From the NCBI GenBank assembly GCA_964528675.1, contig CAZGTU010000050.1, positions 1 to 31,194 of the forward strand: 31,194 bases of DNA, in the 5' to 3' direction. This document shows, in pieces, positions 1-8,084 of the stretch. The notes below the pieces were generated by a model, which did not search any database, had not been told where the DNA came from, and was given only the letters and a program-made list of their open reading frames with translations. The stretch's first letter is position 1, and each line of letters begins with the position of its first letter. The position numbers were made by a program, and so were the translations under genes. The stretch is from CAYRTD01 sp964528675. Its GTDB lineage: Bacteria > Bacteroidota > Bacteroidia > Bacteroidales > GCA-2748055.

Positions 1-743
1 ATTTTATCGGGGATACCACACAGGGAGTAATTGTAAATGAAGTTCTGGCAGAACGATTAAAATGGGAAGAACCGGTGGGAAAAAAAGTAGAGATCACAAC
101 CGGTGAGGAACCTGAGCCGGCAAGGGTTATCGGGGTGATGAAGAATTTTCATCAAACCGGCATGTATAATCCCCTTGAATCCCTGATGCTAATTTACCGT
201 ACCCGGAATAACATCGTATATGTAAGACTGGATGATGAAGATCTTCAATCCACAATAGCTTATATTGAAGGAGTGTGGCAGGATATATTTCCTGATAATC
301 CTTTTGAATACAGTTTTCTTGACGAGGAATTCGACAGGCAGTTTAAAACCGATGTGATGAGAGGAAAGATATTTACTTTTTTCAGTGTGCTTACTATTCT
401 GATTGCCTGCATGGGATTATTCTCTCTTGCAGCTTATTCGGTGGAACAAAGAAGAAAGGAAATTGGAATCCGAAAAGTTATGGGAGCCAGTTCATCGAGG
501 ATTGTAAGTATGATTATACTTTCTTACATTGGAATGATCACTATCTCTATAGTTCTCGCCATAGCAGGTGGAATAGAATTTGGCCGCAGGTGGCTAGAAA
601 ACTTTGTTTATTCTGACACCCTCGATCCTGTTCCTTTCATTGTTTCAGGGTTGATTACCATTTCATTAACAGTTATTACAGTAAGTTTGCATGCCATAAG
701 AGCTTCGGGTACTAATCCGGCGGAAGTGCTTAAGGATGAGTAG
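1..743 (+). CDS. ABC transporter permease, MacB/FtsX type (5' truncated)
   Basis: This is the C-terminal part of an inner-membrane ABC permease. The reading frame is open from base 3, so the gene begins upstream of the window; the GTG at 75 is an internal valine codon. The first visible residues (VNEVLAERLKWEEPVGKKV) match the end of a MacB-type periplasmic core domain, where a 'W.NPIGK' motif is typical. The rest is the FtsX domain: a membrane segment around FFSVLTILIACMGLFSLAAY, the conserved cytoplasmic stretch EQRRKEIGIRKVMGAS, and two further membrane helices. The protein ends with the usual RASGTNPAEVLKDE tail. In Bacteroidota such permeases commonly occur as several tandem copies near a histidine kinase or an ATPase, none of which is visible here. 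Family assignment is firm; the substrate is unknown. Confidence 0.93.
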   Translation, partial: FIGDTTQGVIVNEVLAERLKWEEPVGKKVEITTGEEPEPARVIGVMKNFHQTGMYNPLESLMLIYRTRNNIVYVRLDDEDLQSTIAYIEGVWQDIFPDNPFEYSFLDEEFDRQFKTDVMRGKIFTFFSVLTILIACMGLFSLAAYSVEQRRKEIGIRKVMGASSSRIVSMIILSYIGMITISIVLAIAGGIEFGRRWLENFVYSDTLDPVPFIVSGLITISLTVITVSLHAIRASGTNPAEVLKDE

Positions 744-996
744 GGTGGTGGAGATAATGAGGTGGTATCGGAAGATTTTTGACCGGTTCAGATGAATGAA
801 ATCGACACAATACTTTTTATCCTCCTTCGCGTTCGCTGCGGACGCTTATGCTAAAGCTTCAGCGACAGTATGCGGACGAGAAGTTTGGTCGAATTGGCTA
901 CGCCGAGCTCGTAAACTCGGTTCCTCGGAGTTCTACTCCGAAAACAAGGGTTCAGGGTTCTACCCTGAGGTTTAATACCATTTATTCCATAAAAAC
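744..996. other. Convergent intergenic region with hairpin repeat copy 1
   Basis: The interval lies between two converging genes. It holds a GC-rich patch with TTCGC-type motifs (about 826-870) followed by copy 1 of a three-hairpin repeat (872-986). No gene is supported. A short open frame through the repeat merely translates its hairpins. Confidence 0.7.
872..986 (+). repeat. Dispersed three-hairpin repeat, copy 1
   Basis: This ~115-bp block recurs at 29912-30026 at a constant offset of 29040 bases, with about five substitutions and no gaps. It contains three successive stem-loops: CCGAG/CTCGG (903-920), TCGGAG/CTCCGA (925-941) and TCAGGG/CCCTGA (952-967). The second and third share the same TTCTA loop. 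Orientation is the same in both copies. It sits at the 3' ends of two converging genes, so it could act as a transcription end or RNA-stabilising structure. It could equally be a REP/MITE-like element mobilised from elsewhere. Confidence 0.85.
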
Positions 997-2469
997 TTAA
1001 CTCTTCTCCGTCTGCGCAATACGCTTATAAACCCTGACCCATTCAATTCTCATCTTTGAAGGGAGGCCCATGATTTTCGCATGTTTTTTCAGGCTTGCGT
1101 TAAAGACAAGATGCATATCGGTTTGAGGAACTCCCTGTTTTTGTTCCTTGAAAGTTACATCATTAATTTTCCAGGTGAGTTTTTCCGGTGACCATTCGAG
1201 TGAATAAATGAAATAATCTTTTGTGTAACGTTTGCCACCTGTTTTATCCAGACTTTTGGAAAATCCGTTTTTGTTTCCGTTTTTCCAGAAGTTTCCTGCC
1301 ATCAATTTGCCCTGATCAAATTTGATGATATCCACATGTGGAAGGATCTGGTCTGCCATAAGTGAAAAGGCCTGTGTAACGCCAGAATCTCCCAGTTGCA
1401 ATTTAGCCTTAATCAAACCGTATTTTGTGTTAAAGCTTTTTGCAGAACTAACCATATCCGAGGTATAGTCAAATTCTTTTTCTGTGAAACCGGTGAGCAG
1501 ACTCCATGTCATGCTTTTTCCCCTTTCCTGGTGGGTGATTATGGAAAGATGATCAGCTTCGGTCTTTACGTTTTCACCATCGGTAAATGCATGGATGTCA
1601 TCCTCCAGAACATAGGGTTTATTTATCAACTTATCCCCGTTGATATAGCGGAACATCCATTTATTTGTATCGGGTTGTGGACTTTTAAAATCATCTTCAA
1701 AAACCAGTTCCCATTTTTCAATTTCTTTGAAGGGATACTTTTTATTGAGTTTGAAGTACCACTGGAATTTTTCTGAATTTTTTAATTCCTTGTATTCAAC
1801 TTCTTTTTTATGTTCTTCCGAAAGTTCATATTTCTTTTTACCCGGGAGTTTCATATAGTTCTTATATTCCTTGAACTTTTCAGTATTTACATATTCTTTC
1901 AACTCCTTGTATCTTTTGAGTAAATCGGAATCTTTCACTCTTTGATATTCCTTAAATGCTGCAGAGTTTTCAAATTTTCTGTTCTTTTTTACCCTTGGGC
2001 TTCTGGCAAGTTGAATGTATTCCTTTTCTTTTTCAGCTTCTTCCGATTTCTTAAATTCCTTGGGAGAAAGCTGGGCTTTGACTTTAGCCAGCTCATCAGA
2101 TTTGGCGAATTTTTCCAGTTCATCAAGTCGTTTTTTCAGGTCTGAGGCCTGGAAAGACTCATATTCTTCCAGCTTCTTGGAATCTTTAACCTTAAAGTAT
2201 GTTTTTATAGGTTTGGATTTTTCCAGTTTTTGAAATTCCTTTTCTTTTTGATACTGCTCGGTATCTTTGTATTTTTTTGAGAAGATCTCCTTCTTCCTGG
2301 AGGCAAAGTCATCGGAATTCACTTCTTTCTCCAGATTCCTGAAATGTTTTAACTCATCCGAGTTTTCGAACTCCTTGAACTTTCTAAATTCCTCACGAAG
2401 ATGATCATCAGTTTTTTCTACCTTATCGGTACTGGGAATGAATCCAAGAGCAAATTTTAAACCTGCCAT
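997..2469 (-). CDS. Charged repeat protein with C-terminal catalytically degenerate GH16-like domain
   Basis: The protein has 490 residues and no signal peptide, so it is probably cytoplasmic. Residues about 20-250 are extremely rich in Lys and Glu and contain degenerate repeats of about 12-16 residues, such as DLLKRYKELKEYVNT and AAFKEYQRVKDS, with a recurring LKxYxxL core and a Ser/Thr boundary. Residues about 253-483 resemble the concanavalin-like fold of GH16 glucanases: it opens with WELVFEDDF, has EWSPEKLTWKIND near the end, and closes with MRIEWVRVYKR. The GH16 signature ExDxxE appears as H378-V-D380-I-I-K383, so both catalytic glutamates are replaced. The inferred role is carbohydrate binding or scaffolding, not hydrolysis. 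It stands alone, converging with the ABC permease. Fold assignment is moderately sure; function is unknown. Confidence 0.75.
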   Translation of the reverse strand: MAGLKFALGFIPSTDKVEKTDDHLREEFRKFKEFENSDELKHFRNLEKEVNSDDFASRKKEIFSKKYKDTEQYQKEKEFQKLEKSKPIKTYFKVKDSKKLEEYESFQASDLKKRLDELEKFAKSDELAKVKAQLSPKEFKKSEEAEKEKEYIQLARSPRVKKNRKFENSAAFKEYQRVKDSDLLKRYKELKEYVNTEKFKEYKNYMKLPGKKKYELSEEHKKEVEYKELKNSEKFQWYFKLNKKYPFKEIEKWELVFEDDFKSPQPDTNKWMFRYINGDKLINKPYVLEDDIHAFTDGENVKTEADHLSIITHQERGKSMTWSLLTGFTEKEFDYTSDMVSSAKSFNTKYGLIKAKLQLGDSGVTQAFSLMADQILPHVDIIKFDQGKLMAGNFWKNGNKNGFSKSLDKTGGKRYTKDYFIYSLEWSPEKLTWKINDVTFKEQKQGVPQTDMHLVFNASLKKHAKIMGLPSKMRIEWVRVYKRIAQTEKS

Positions 2470-2647
2470 TTTTGAGTGCTTATGAATTATGTTAATGAAA
2501 ACGGAATAATTTCCAAAAAGTTACTTTTAAACCTGAAAAGCTTGCGCAAGTAAAATGGTTTTCTTGATAACGGAGATTTTATGAAAATCTTTTAAACTTT
2601 TCTGATTAAAGATATAAAAAATAAAGCCACATACTGAGACTTCATTA

Positions 2648-3307
2648 TTATTCCCAGGGGATAAGGTAACGGAATATTGCAATAAAGTGAAGCACACTTC
2701 CTGCAATGACAAACAGATGCCAGATGAGATGATGATATTTCATTCTTTCCATTTTAAAGAAAACGGTTCCAAAACTAAACATTCCTCCTCCCAGGAAGAT
2801 CAGAATAATTGCCTGTATGGGAAATTGGCGGAAAATAGGTAATATGAATAAAAGCAACATCCATCCCATCAGCAAAAAGGATATCATGGTAAAATAATTC
2901 ACACCTTTTTCAAATTTATTGGGGAGAAATGACTTGATAATTATCCCGACAACTGCAAGTCCCCATTCAATGCCAAACAGAGTCCATCCCCAATCGCCTC
3001 TGAGCTCTAAAAGTGCAAGAGGAGTATAGGTGCCGGCAATAAGGAGGTATATAGCAATCTGATCGAAATTATGAAAAAAATCTTTGGCTTTTCCCGGCTT
3101 TAAGGAATGGTTTAAGGTTGATGAGAGGAAAAGAATAAAAAGTGTGCTTCCATAAATTGATAAACTAACCACATGCCATGCACTACCTTTTGTGGAGGCA
3201 AAAATGATCATGAGAATGAGTGCGGTAAGGCCAAAAATTGCTCCAGCTCCATGAGAAACAGCATTTGCGAGTTCTTCTTTTTTAGTGAATCTTTTCGTGG
3301 AATGCAT
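2648..3307 (-). CDS. trhA: Hemolysin III / PAQR family membrane protein
   Basis: A 219-residue integral membrane protein with seven predicted hydrophobic segments, the usual size for bacterial PAQR/hemolysin III (YqfA/TrhA) proteins. Visible family motifs are E..NAVSHGAGA at the N terminus, SSTLNHS after the second helix, D..AIYLLIAGTYTP in the middle, and HHLIWHLFVIAGSVLHF near the C terminus. The Ser/His/Asp and C-terminal His residues form the presumed metal site of this superfamily. In Escherichia coli the relatives affect membrane energetics and lipid homeostasis; the bacterial reaction is not settled. The start is the ATG at 3307. The gene is monocistronic, separated by 174-178 bp from each neighbour. 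The family is certain; the symbol follows E. coli usage. Confidence 0.93.
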   Translation of the reverse strand: MHSTKRFTKKEELANAVSHGAGAIFGLTALILMIIFASTKGSAWHVVSLSIYGSTLFILFLSSTLNHSLKPGKAKDFFHNFDQIAIYLLIAGTYTPLALLELRGDWGWTLFGIEWGLAVVGIIIKSFLPNKFEKGVNYFTMISFLLMGWMLLLFILPIFRQFPIQAIILIFLGGGMFSFGTVFFKMERMKYHHLIWHLFVIAGSVLHFIAIFRYLIPWE

Positions 3308-3377
3308 AAATTTCAGGAAAGATTTTTATGTTGATTTAATGTTAAGTCCATCAAAAATTGTCAAACCTCTTCGCTTG

Positions 3378-3420
3378 CTTCCCTGGTTCCGCTTCCGCGT
3401 ATCACCGAAGCTAAGGGAAG
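3378..3420. repeat. GC-rich intergenic hairpin
   Basis: CTTCCCT (3378-3384) is the exact reverse complement of AGGGAAG (3414-3420). They enclose a GC-rich loop with smaller pairings, inside an otherwise AT-rich spacer between two minus-strand genes. The trailing GGGAAGGCAC also occurs at about 21300. It could be a terminator-like structure for the secreted pair upstream, or part of a short dispersed palindrome family. Confidence 0.45.
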
Positions 3421-3481
3421 GCACATAAGGGAGAGATGAGCACGCTAATTCAAATATAAGAATTTTTTTCCTGACATTACA

Positions 3482-4705
3482 CTAGTGAACCCTGTATCCG
3501 GAGAAGGTGCCTTTACCGCAAAATGAATCTGATGAGTTTACCAGACGGATATTCACTTTATCTCCATCATTCATCATTAAAACAAATGAATAACTTTTGA
3601 CACCGCTTACACCTACTCCGTAACCATCAAAAACAGTTTCATAGACTTCTCCGTTTAAAATAATCTGCAATGAATGAGATGAGTCGAAGTCATAATTCAA
3701 ATCAAAGTGGTACAGGCCTGCACCCTTTGGTGGGACAGTAAATTCTCCGTTATCCTGATTATAGTAGCCAATTTCATTTTCCGGATTTTCTCCTGTGTCA
3801 ATCAACTGATGCTTAAAAACGAGTGAAAATTCTCCAGTTGCTAATGCAAATGTGCTTTTTTTTACTGCCCGGAATGCTATTATATCCGGTTTAATATTCA
3901 CGGTTCCGCCATTTTTGGAAAGACTGAGGTCATATCCGGACAGACTGAGTTCCTGTAATTCATTACTTGCATCGGTATCTATCTCTACGCTGTTGCCATT
4001 GGAAATTGAAAGGGTATGGGTTTCATTATTTACACTCAACTCCTGGTTATCAGTATTATCAAGGTAGGGAGATAAATCTATTATGGTAGGATCAGAATTT
4101 CTGGTAAGTCTCAGATTATGATCTTCAAGTTTGAGATCCTGAATCTCATTTTCCGGATCGGCATCTGCATCATTTACAATATCATTCAGAGGAATTGTGT
4201 TTCCCTGGGAAATGCTGATACTGCTGCCGTCTGAAGAAAGGTACTGCAATTCATTTGTCGGATCTTTGTCCAAGTCTTCTTCTCCTCCTGTTTCACCGGC
4301 ATTTGCAGCATAAAGAGCATAAGGTACGGCAAGAAAAGGCATGGTGCCCATACTTATAAAACCATCGCCAAAATTTACTTCCACTTTTAAAAAATGGGAT
4401 GATGCACCCCAGTTTATTTCAGAAAAATCGCTTACCGAACCTGAATTATAAGATCCCTGCCCAATAACCAGTTTGAAAAGCCCGAAAAGGTCTGTAGTAA
4501 CCGAATGAGTTTCGGAATATATGATATTGCCCGAAGAGTTCTCGGAAATAATGGAAATCCGCACTGACAGGTTTGTGTTTTTAAGTTCATTGCCGGCATT
4601 ATCTCTTGCAATGGCCTGGTAATTAATGCCAAGAGGAAGGTGTTGACCGTTAAGAAGTACAACAGTAAACAGGAATAAAGCAAAACTAATAACTTTCTTC
4701 ATCAT
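3482..4705 (-). CDS. Secreted repeat protein with C-terminal C1q-like domain
   Basis: The 407-residue protein starts with a clear signal peptide (MMKKVISFALFLFTVVLLNG, then QH). Residues about 25-135 form the N-terminal domain common in Bacteroidota fibre-like proteins (GINYQAIARD ... MPFLAVPYALYAANA). Residues about 140-270 carry repeated DADPxNEIQ/LxLxxxxL segments (DPTNELQYL, DADPENEIQDL, DASNELQEL), likely beta-rich. The last ~130 residues, from IIAFRAVKKS to FSGYRVH, look like a C1q/TNF-type jelly roll with FTVPPKGAGLYHFDLNY. It is probably surface-exposed or exported and may trimerise. It lies 8 bp downstream of the T9SS-cargo gene, so the two are probably cotranscribed. It lacks its own T9SS tail. 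Ligand unknown. Confidence 0.82.
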   Translation of the reverse strand: MMKKVISFALFLFTVVLLNGQHLPLGINYQAIARDNAGNELKNTNLSVRISIISENSSGNIIYSETHSVTTDLFGLFKLVIGQGSYNSGSVSDFSEINWGASSHFLKVEVNFGDGFISMGTMPFLAVPYALYAANAGETGGEEDLDKDPTNELQYLSSDGSSISISQGNTIPLNDIVNDADADPENEIQDLKLEDHNLRLTRNSDPTIIDLSPYLDNTDNQELSVNNETHTLSISNGNSVEIDTDASNELQELSLSGYDLSLSKNGGTVNIKPDIIAFRAVKKSTFALATGEFSLVFKHQLIDTGENPENEIGYYNQDNGEFTVPPKGAGLYHFDLNYDFDSSHSLQIILNGEVYETVFDGYGVGVSGVKSYSFVLMMNDGDKVNIRLVNSSDSFCGKGTFSGYRVH

Positions 4706-4713
4706 GGTTGACT

Positions 4714-5226
4714 TTAAAATTTTTCAATTTTAAAATGTCTGTCCATTTTTCGGTTAGAAGAATAGACATGTACAAAATAGATTCCCTGGCCCGAATTGCT
4801 AAAATCCAGTTTAATATCCTGAGAACTCATATTCTCGAGGCTGTAATGCATTATTCTCGCACCACGCACATCATAAACATCTATAAAATAATGAGTTAAT
4901 TCCTTGATCCGGAATGAAACAGTCAATAAGTTATTAACAAATTCTGATACAGGATTGGGGTATACATCGATGGCATCTATTGATTCAGGGGGAGCCGTCC
5001 CGGATTTGTTAATCAATGAGGGTTGTTGAAAACCCTGGGTAATAAAATGGAAGTTCGCAAAAGCTGTTCCCGTGAAAGATTCACCTATGCTCTGGTTTAG
5101 ATAATAACCCGAATTTTCAAATCCTGTGCCGCCGGCTGCTATCAATGAGCGACTGAGCGATTGAGCACACAGATTCATCGGTGTTAACAAAAACACAAAA
5201 AGGGCTATTAACATAGATAGCTTCAT
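4714..5226 (-). CDS. Small secreted protein with T9SS type A sorting domain
   Basis: A 170-residue protein with a signal peptide (MKLSMLIALFVFLLTPMNLCAQ) and a C-terminal type IX secretion sorting domain of about 80 residues. The latter begins at VYPNPVSEF and contains the FIDVYDVRGARI strand, GIYFVHVYSS and the final FKIEKF. Nearly all of the short mature region before the tail (about residues 23-85, SLSRSLIAAGGTGFENSGYY...ITQGFQQP) matches the short region seen in many Bacteroidota T9SS cargo proteins. Known biology: the tail directs export through the outer membrane and usually attachment to A-LPS. First gene of the pair with the C1q-like gene, 8 bp apart. Target of the mature domain unknown. 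Confidence 0.85.
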   Translation of the reverse strand: MKLSMLIALFVFLLTPMNLCAQSLSRSLIAAGGTGFENSGYYLNQSIGESFTGTAFANFHFITQGFQQPSLINKSGTAPPESIDAIDVYPNPVSEFVNNLLTVSFRIKELTHYFIDVYDVRGARIMHYSLENMSSQDIKLDFSNSGQGIYFVHVYSSNRKMDRHFKIEKF

Positions 5227-5297
5227 GGGTTAAGTTACTTGCTGAACAAAATAAAGAAAAAAAAATCAAAATGTTGATAATATGTTAATAAATATAT

Positions 5298-5318
5298 GTT
5301 AAAAGCAGTGTTTTTAAC
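5298..5318 (-). terminator. AT-rich hairpin just after carA
   Basis: GTTAAAA (5298-5304) pairs with TTTTAAC (5312-5318) around a 7-nt loop, starting 3 bp after the carA stop codon on the minus strand and followed by an AT-rich stretch. It is a candidate terminator or RNA 3' end for carA. The stem is only 7 bp and AT-rich, so support is weak. Confidence 0.3.
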
Positions 5319-5320
5319 AC

Positions 5321-6424
5321 TTAAATGGTTAATTCTTTATTAACAATTTCTCCTTTCTGTTCTTTAATTTTCTCTATAAATACATCAAAAAGATAAGCAG
5401 TATCGGTTGGTCCCCCTGAAGCTTCGGGGTGGAATTGGGTAGAGAAGAAGGGTTTTTCGCTGTGTATCATTCCCTCATTGGTGTCGTCATTAAGGTTTAC
5501 AAAAAGGGGGTTCCAGCTATTTTTCAGGGTTTTGTTGTCAATAGCAAAACCATGATTCTGGGAAGTGATATAGGAACGATTTGTTTTTACATTTATCACG
5601 GGCTGATTATGACTTCGATGTCCATATTTAAGTTTATAGCTGTCTGCACCCGATGCCAGTCCCATCAACTGATTTCCCAGGCATATGCCAAATATTGGCC
5701 TGCCCTGATCAAATGATTTGCGGATATTGTCAATGGTGATATTACATTTTTTCGGATCTCCCGGCCCATTTGAAATGAATAGTCCGTCATATTCTTCTTT
5801 TGTAAAATCATGATCCCAGGGTACCCGTATAACTGTAGTGTCCCGTTCCAGAAGATAACGGATGATATTGTATTTCACACCACAATCTACCAGCAATATT
5901 TTGTATTTTCCATTGCCGTAGACTTTTTTTTCACTGGTACTTACCAATTCTACAAGATTATCCTCATTTGGATCATAAAAATCAGGCTCGTCATCAACTA
6001 CAATTTTTCCGAGCATAGATCCCTTTTCCCGGAGTATTTTTGTAAGCTTCCGGGTATCAACATCAAACATTCCCGGGATATCCTGATCTTTGAGCCAGTC
6101 ACCGAGACTCCTGTCTGCATTCCAGTGAGAGTATTCTTCAGAGTAATCGGATATAATTAGTCCTGAAATGTGGAGGCTTGAGGATTCAAAAAAACGGGTT
6201 AGATTATTTTCTTCCTTTTGTACCGGAACTCCATAATTACCAACAATAGGATAAGTTAATACCAGTATCTGTCCCTTATACGAGGGATCGGTGAGACTCT
6301 CGGGATAACCTGTCATGGCTGTATTAAAAACAACTTCCCCTGCAATGGAAAGATCTGCACCAAACGATTTTCCGGATATCTCCGTTCCATCTTCCAAAAT
6401 GAGTTTAATTTTTCTGTAATTCAC
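5321..6424 (-). CDS. carA: Carbamoyl-phosphate synthase small (glutaminase) subunit
   Basis: CarA hydrolyses glutamine and passes ammonia to CarB for carbamoyl phosphate, feeding arginine and pyrimidine synthesis. The 367-residue length is normal. The N-terminal CPSase_sm domain includes FNTAMTGYPESLTDPSYKGQ (about 33-52). The class I glutaminase domain follows, with FISNGPGDP (216-224), the nucleophile C248 in GICLGNQ, and the catalytic His/Glu H332/E334 in QFHPEASGGP. The Asn after GICLG, where Escherichia coli has His, is to my knowledge usual in Bacteroidota. The start is GTG at 6424; no in-frame ATG precedes it. It lies 35 bp downstream of the TlpA-like gene, probably in one transcript. 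carB is not in the window, so the two subunits are unlinked or carB lies elsewhere. Confidence 0.97.
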   Translation of the reverse strand: MNYRKIKLILEDGTEISGKSFGADLSIAGEVVFNTAMTGYPESLTDPSYKGQILVLTYPIVGNYGVPVQKEENNLTRFFESSSLHISGLIISDYSEEYSHWNADRSLGDWLKDQDIPGMFDVDTRKLTKILREKGSMLGKIVVDDEPDFYDPNEDNLVELVSTSEKKVYGNGKYKILLVDCGVKYNIIRYLLERDTTVIRVPWDHDFTKEEYDGLFISNGPGDPKKCNITIDNIRKSFDQGRPIFGICLGNQLMGLASGADSYKLKYGHRSHNQPVINVKTNRSYITSQNHGFAIDNKTLKNSWNPLFVNLNDDTNEGMIHSEKPFFSTQFHPEASGGPTDTAYLFDVFIEKIKEQKGEIVNKELTI

Positions 6425-6459
6425 GCTTATGAGTTTAGGGTTAACAAATTCCTTATTTA

Positions 6460-7920
6460 TTAATTCCTTTTTTCTATTAATTGTTCAACCTGATCGGGAC
6501 TTATTTTTTTTGCGACAATTTCCATGTTGCCATCAAGCAGGTATAAAATATTTGAGCTTGTCACATCGTAAACATCCTTGTATGAAAAATCATAAGGATT
6601 CCAGGCATTGATCCAGCCGTATGTGTTATGTTCATTGATAAAATTAGTCCATTTTACCTTTCCTTCAATACCTCCAAGCATATTGACAGCAATCACCCTT
6701 AACCTTATATTATTATTGTTCATTCTTTCCCAGAGATCATAGAGTTGGGGTATGGTTTTTTTGCAATGACCACAATCTGATTCCCAAAAATAGAGGATAA
6801 TGTATTCTCCGTCAACCTGATGTAGATTAAATTTTCTTCCCACATAGGGGTTTCTTTTCAATGCAGTGTCATTTTTTGCAGCCATGAAATGTTCATCGCT
6901 CACACTTATCATTTCCACATCAGGGGCTGTTTTTCCGATTAGTAAGGGATTTATTTTTTCCACTCTTTCCTTCAGATCTGAAATAAACTCAGGGCTGGAC
7001 CAGCTTGCTTCAGGTATGTAGTAATTTTCCGCAATATAAGCGTACACTGCATCCATGCCTGCATATTTGCTGGAGGCGTAATGATTAAAGAGCGTGGTTA
7101 GCATATATTTGAATAACAGGGTATCTGTTCTGGACTGTTCAATGAGCCAGTCGACCTCCCTGTAAATTGAATCCGGTACAGGGTAAACCCATTTATTCAG
7201 GTAGGTTTTAACTTTTTGTTCATAAAGTGGAGTGCGCAGCATTCGTATATCCGACAGATCAAAATAATCAAAATAATGTTTTTTATAATATTTTACAGAA
7301 AAAGAAGAATCGATAAGGGCACCAGTCTCATCGCGAGGAGGCTCGGGGACTTCAACATCCTTCATTGAGATCAGGAATTTCGAGATGAAAAGATCAGGGT
7401 TCTTATTTATAATCTCGTCGACATATTCCTTTACATCCTGGTTTATTTCTTTTAATTCTTCCCTGGCGGCAATGCTGTCATTTTCACTCAAAGGGGTTTT
7501 TATCCGCATTTGAACTTTCTCTGATTCTTTTCTTTTCTGATCAAGGTAGGAGAGATAATCGTAGAATAATTCATTATCACGACTTCCCTTTATCACAGTA
7601 TTACTTAAAATATTGTTCGTTTCTGTTTTAACACTGAAAGTCTGATCTTCATCAATAAGCAGGTCAAACCGGTTACGGTTTGGGAAAAATATGGTATACA
7701 TCCCTTTTGGCAAATCTTTCTCTCCTTTTATGGTGGCTTTTCCTGTGGCATCGGTATAAAAAGTATCCTGTAACATCAACGATTCACTGAAATAGTGTCC
7801 GAAAAGAAGTGTGTCATTCGGAAATGACGGGATTTCAAGTTCAATAGTATATTGTGCATCAGTATTGCTTACTATCGCCAATGTAAACAAGGAAAACAAT
7901 ATGATTTTTAAATCTTTCAT
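6460..7920 (-). CDS. Periplasmic TlpA-like thiol-disulfide protein (DUF4369/DUF5106 type)
   Basis: Start chosen at the ATG at 7920 (MKDLKIILFSLF...), which gives a signal peptide ending near NTDAQ; a GTG at 7944 would add eight residues, but it overlaps a candidate promoter. The N-terminal ~100 mature residues (YTIELEIPSFPNDTLLFGHY ... YTIFFPNRNRFDLLIDEDQ) resemble DUF4369, which precedes many Bacteroidota thioredoxins. A helical middle region follows, of the DUF5106 kind. The C terminus is a thioredoxin-fold domain with active site CGHC (residues 383-386) in YFWESDCGHCKKTIPQLYDLW, and the family's IGKTAPDVEM lead-in. It probably reduces or isomerises disulfides of exported proteins. Upstream of carA, 35 bp apart; the functional link to carA is unclear. 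Confidence 0.87.
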   Translation of the reverse strand: MKDLKIILFSLFTLAIVSNTDAQYTIELEIPSFPNDTLLFGHYFSESLMLQDTFYTDATGKATIKGEKDLPKGMYTIFFPNRNRFDLLIDEDQTFSVKTETNNILSNTVIKGSRDNELFYDYLSYLDQKRKESEKVQMRIKTPLSENDSIAAREELKEINQDVKEYVDEIINKNPDLFISKFLISMKDVEVPEPPRDETGALIDSSFSVKYYKKHYFDYFDLSDIRMLRTPLYEQKVKTYLNKWVYPVPDSIYREVDWLIEQSRTDTLLFKYMLTTLFNHYASSKYAGMDAVYAYIAENYYIPEASWSSPEFISDLKERVEKINPLLIGKTAPDVEMISVSDEHFMAAKNDTALKRNPYVGRKFNLHQVDGEYIILYFWESDCGHCKKTIPQLYDLWERMNNNNIRLRVIAVNMLGGIEGKVKWTNFINEHNTYGWINAWNPYDFSYKDVYDVTSSNILYLLDGNMEIVAKKISPDQVEQLIEKRN

Positions 7921-7943
7921 AAATATTTTCTTATAATTTTTCA

Positions 7944-7951
7944 CAAATATA
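7944..7951 (-). promoter_or_regulatory. Bacteroidota -7 element for the TlpA-like gene
   Basis: On the minus strand this reads TATATTTG, an exact TAnnTTTG match, 23 bp upstream of the ATG at 7920. A TTTG at 7967-7970 could be a -33 element, although the 15-bp spacing is shorter than usual. The position argues for the ATG at 7920 over the upstream GTG. Confidence 0.5.
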
Positions 7952-8052
7952 TATTTTTTTATTTAGCAAATTTAATTCCAATAATTGTTGATATAAAATA
8001 GAAAAGAGACGCGGGTTTCATTTAAAAACCTTATTCTTCTTAACAAAAATCA

Positions 8053-8060
8053 CTATATTT
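8053..8060 (+). promoter_or_regulatory. Near-consensus -7 element for the phosphatase gene
   Basis: TATATTTA, one mismatch from TAnnTTTG, 25 bp before the ATG at 8085. No clear -33 element was seen. Spacing favours the 8085 start. Confidence 0.3.
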
Positions 8061-8084
8061 ACTTTTTCATTAGGCATTTATTCT

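Noticed and set aside
1396..1776. Open frame opposite the GH16-like gene
   Set aside because: It lies entirely within a well-supported minus-strand gene, and its translation lacks any family motif; the frame is open because of the Lys/Glu-rich codon use on the other strand.
5810..6160. Open frame opposite carA
   Set aside because: It is a shadow of the carA reading frame with no protein-like features.
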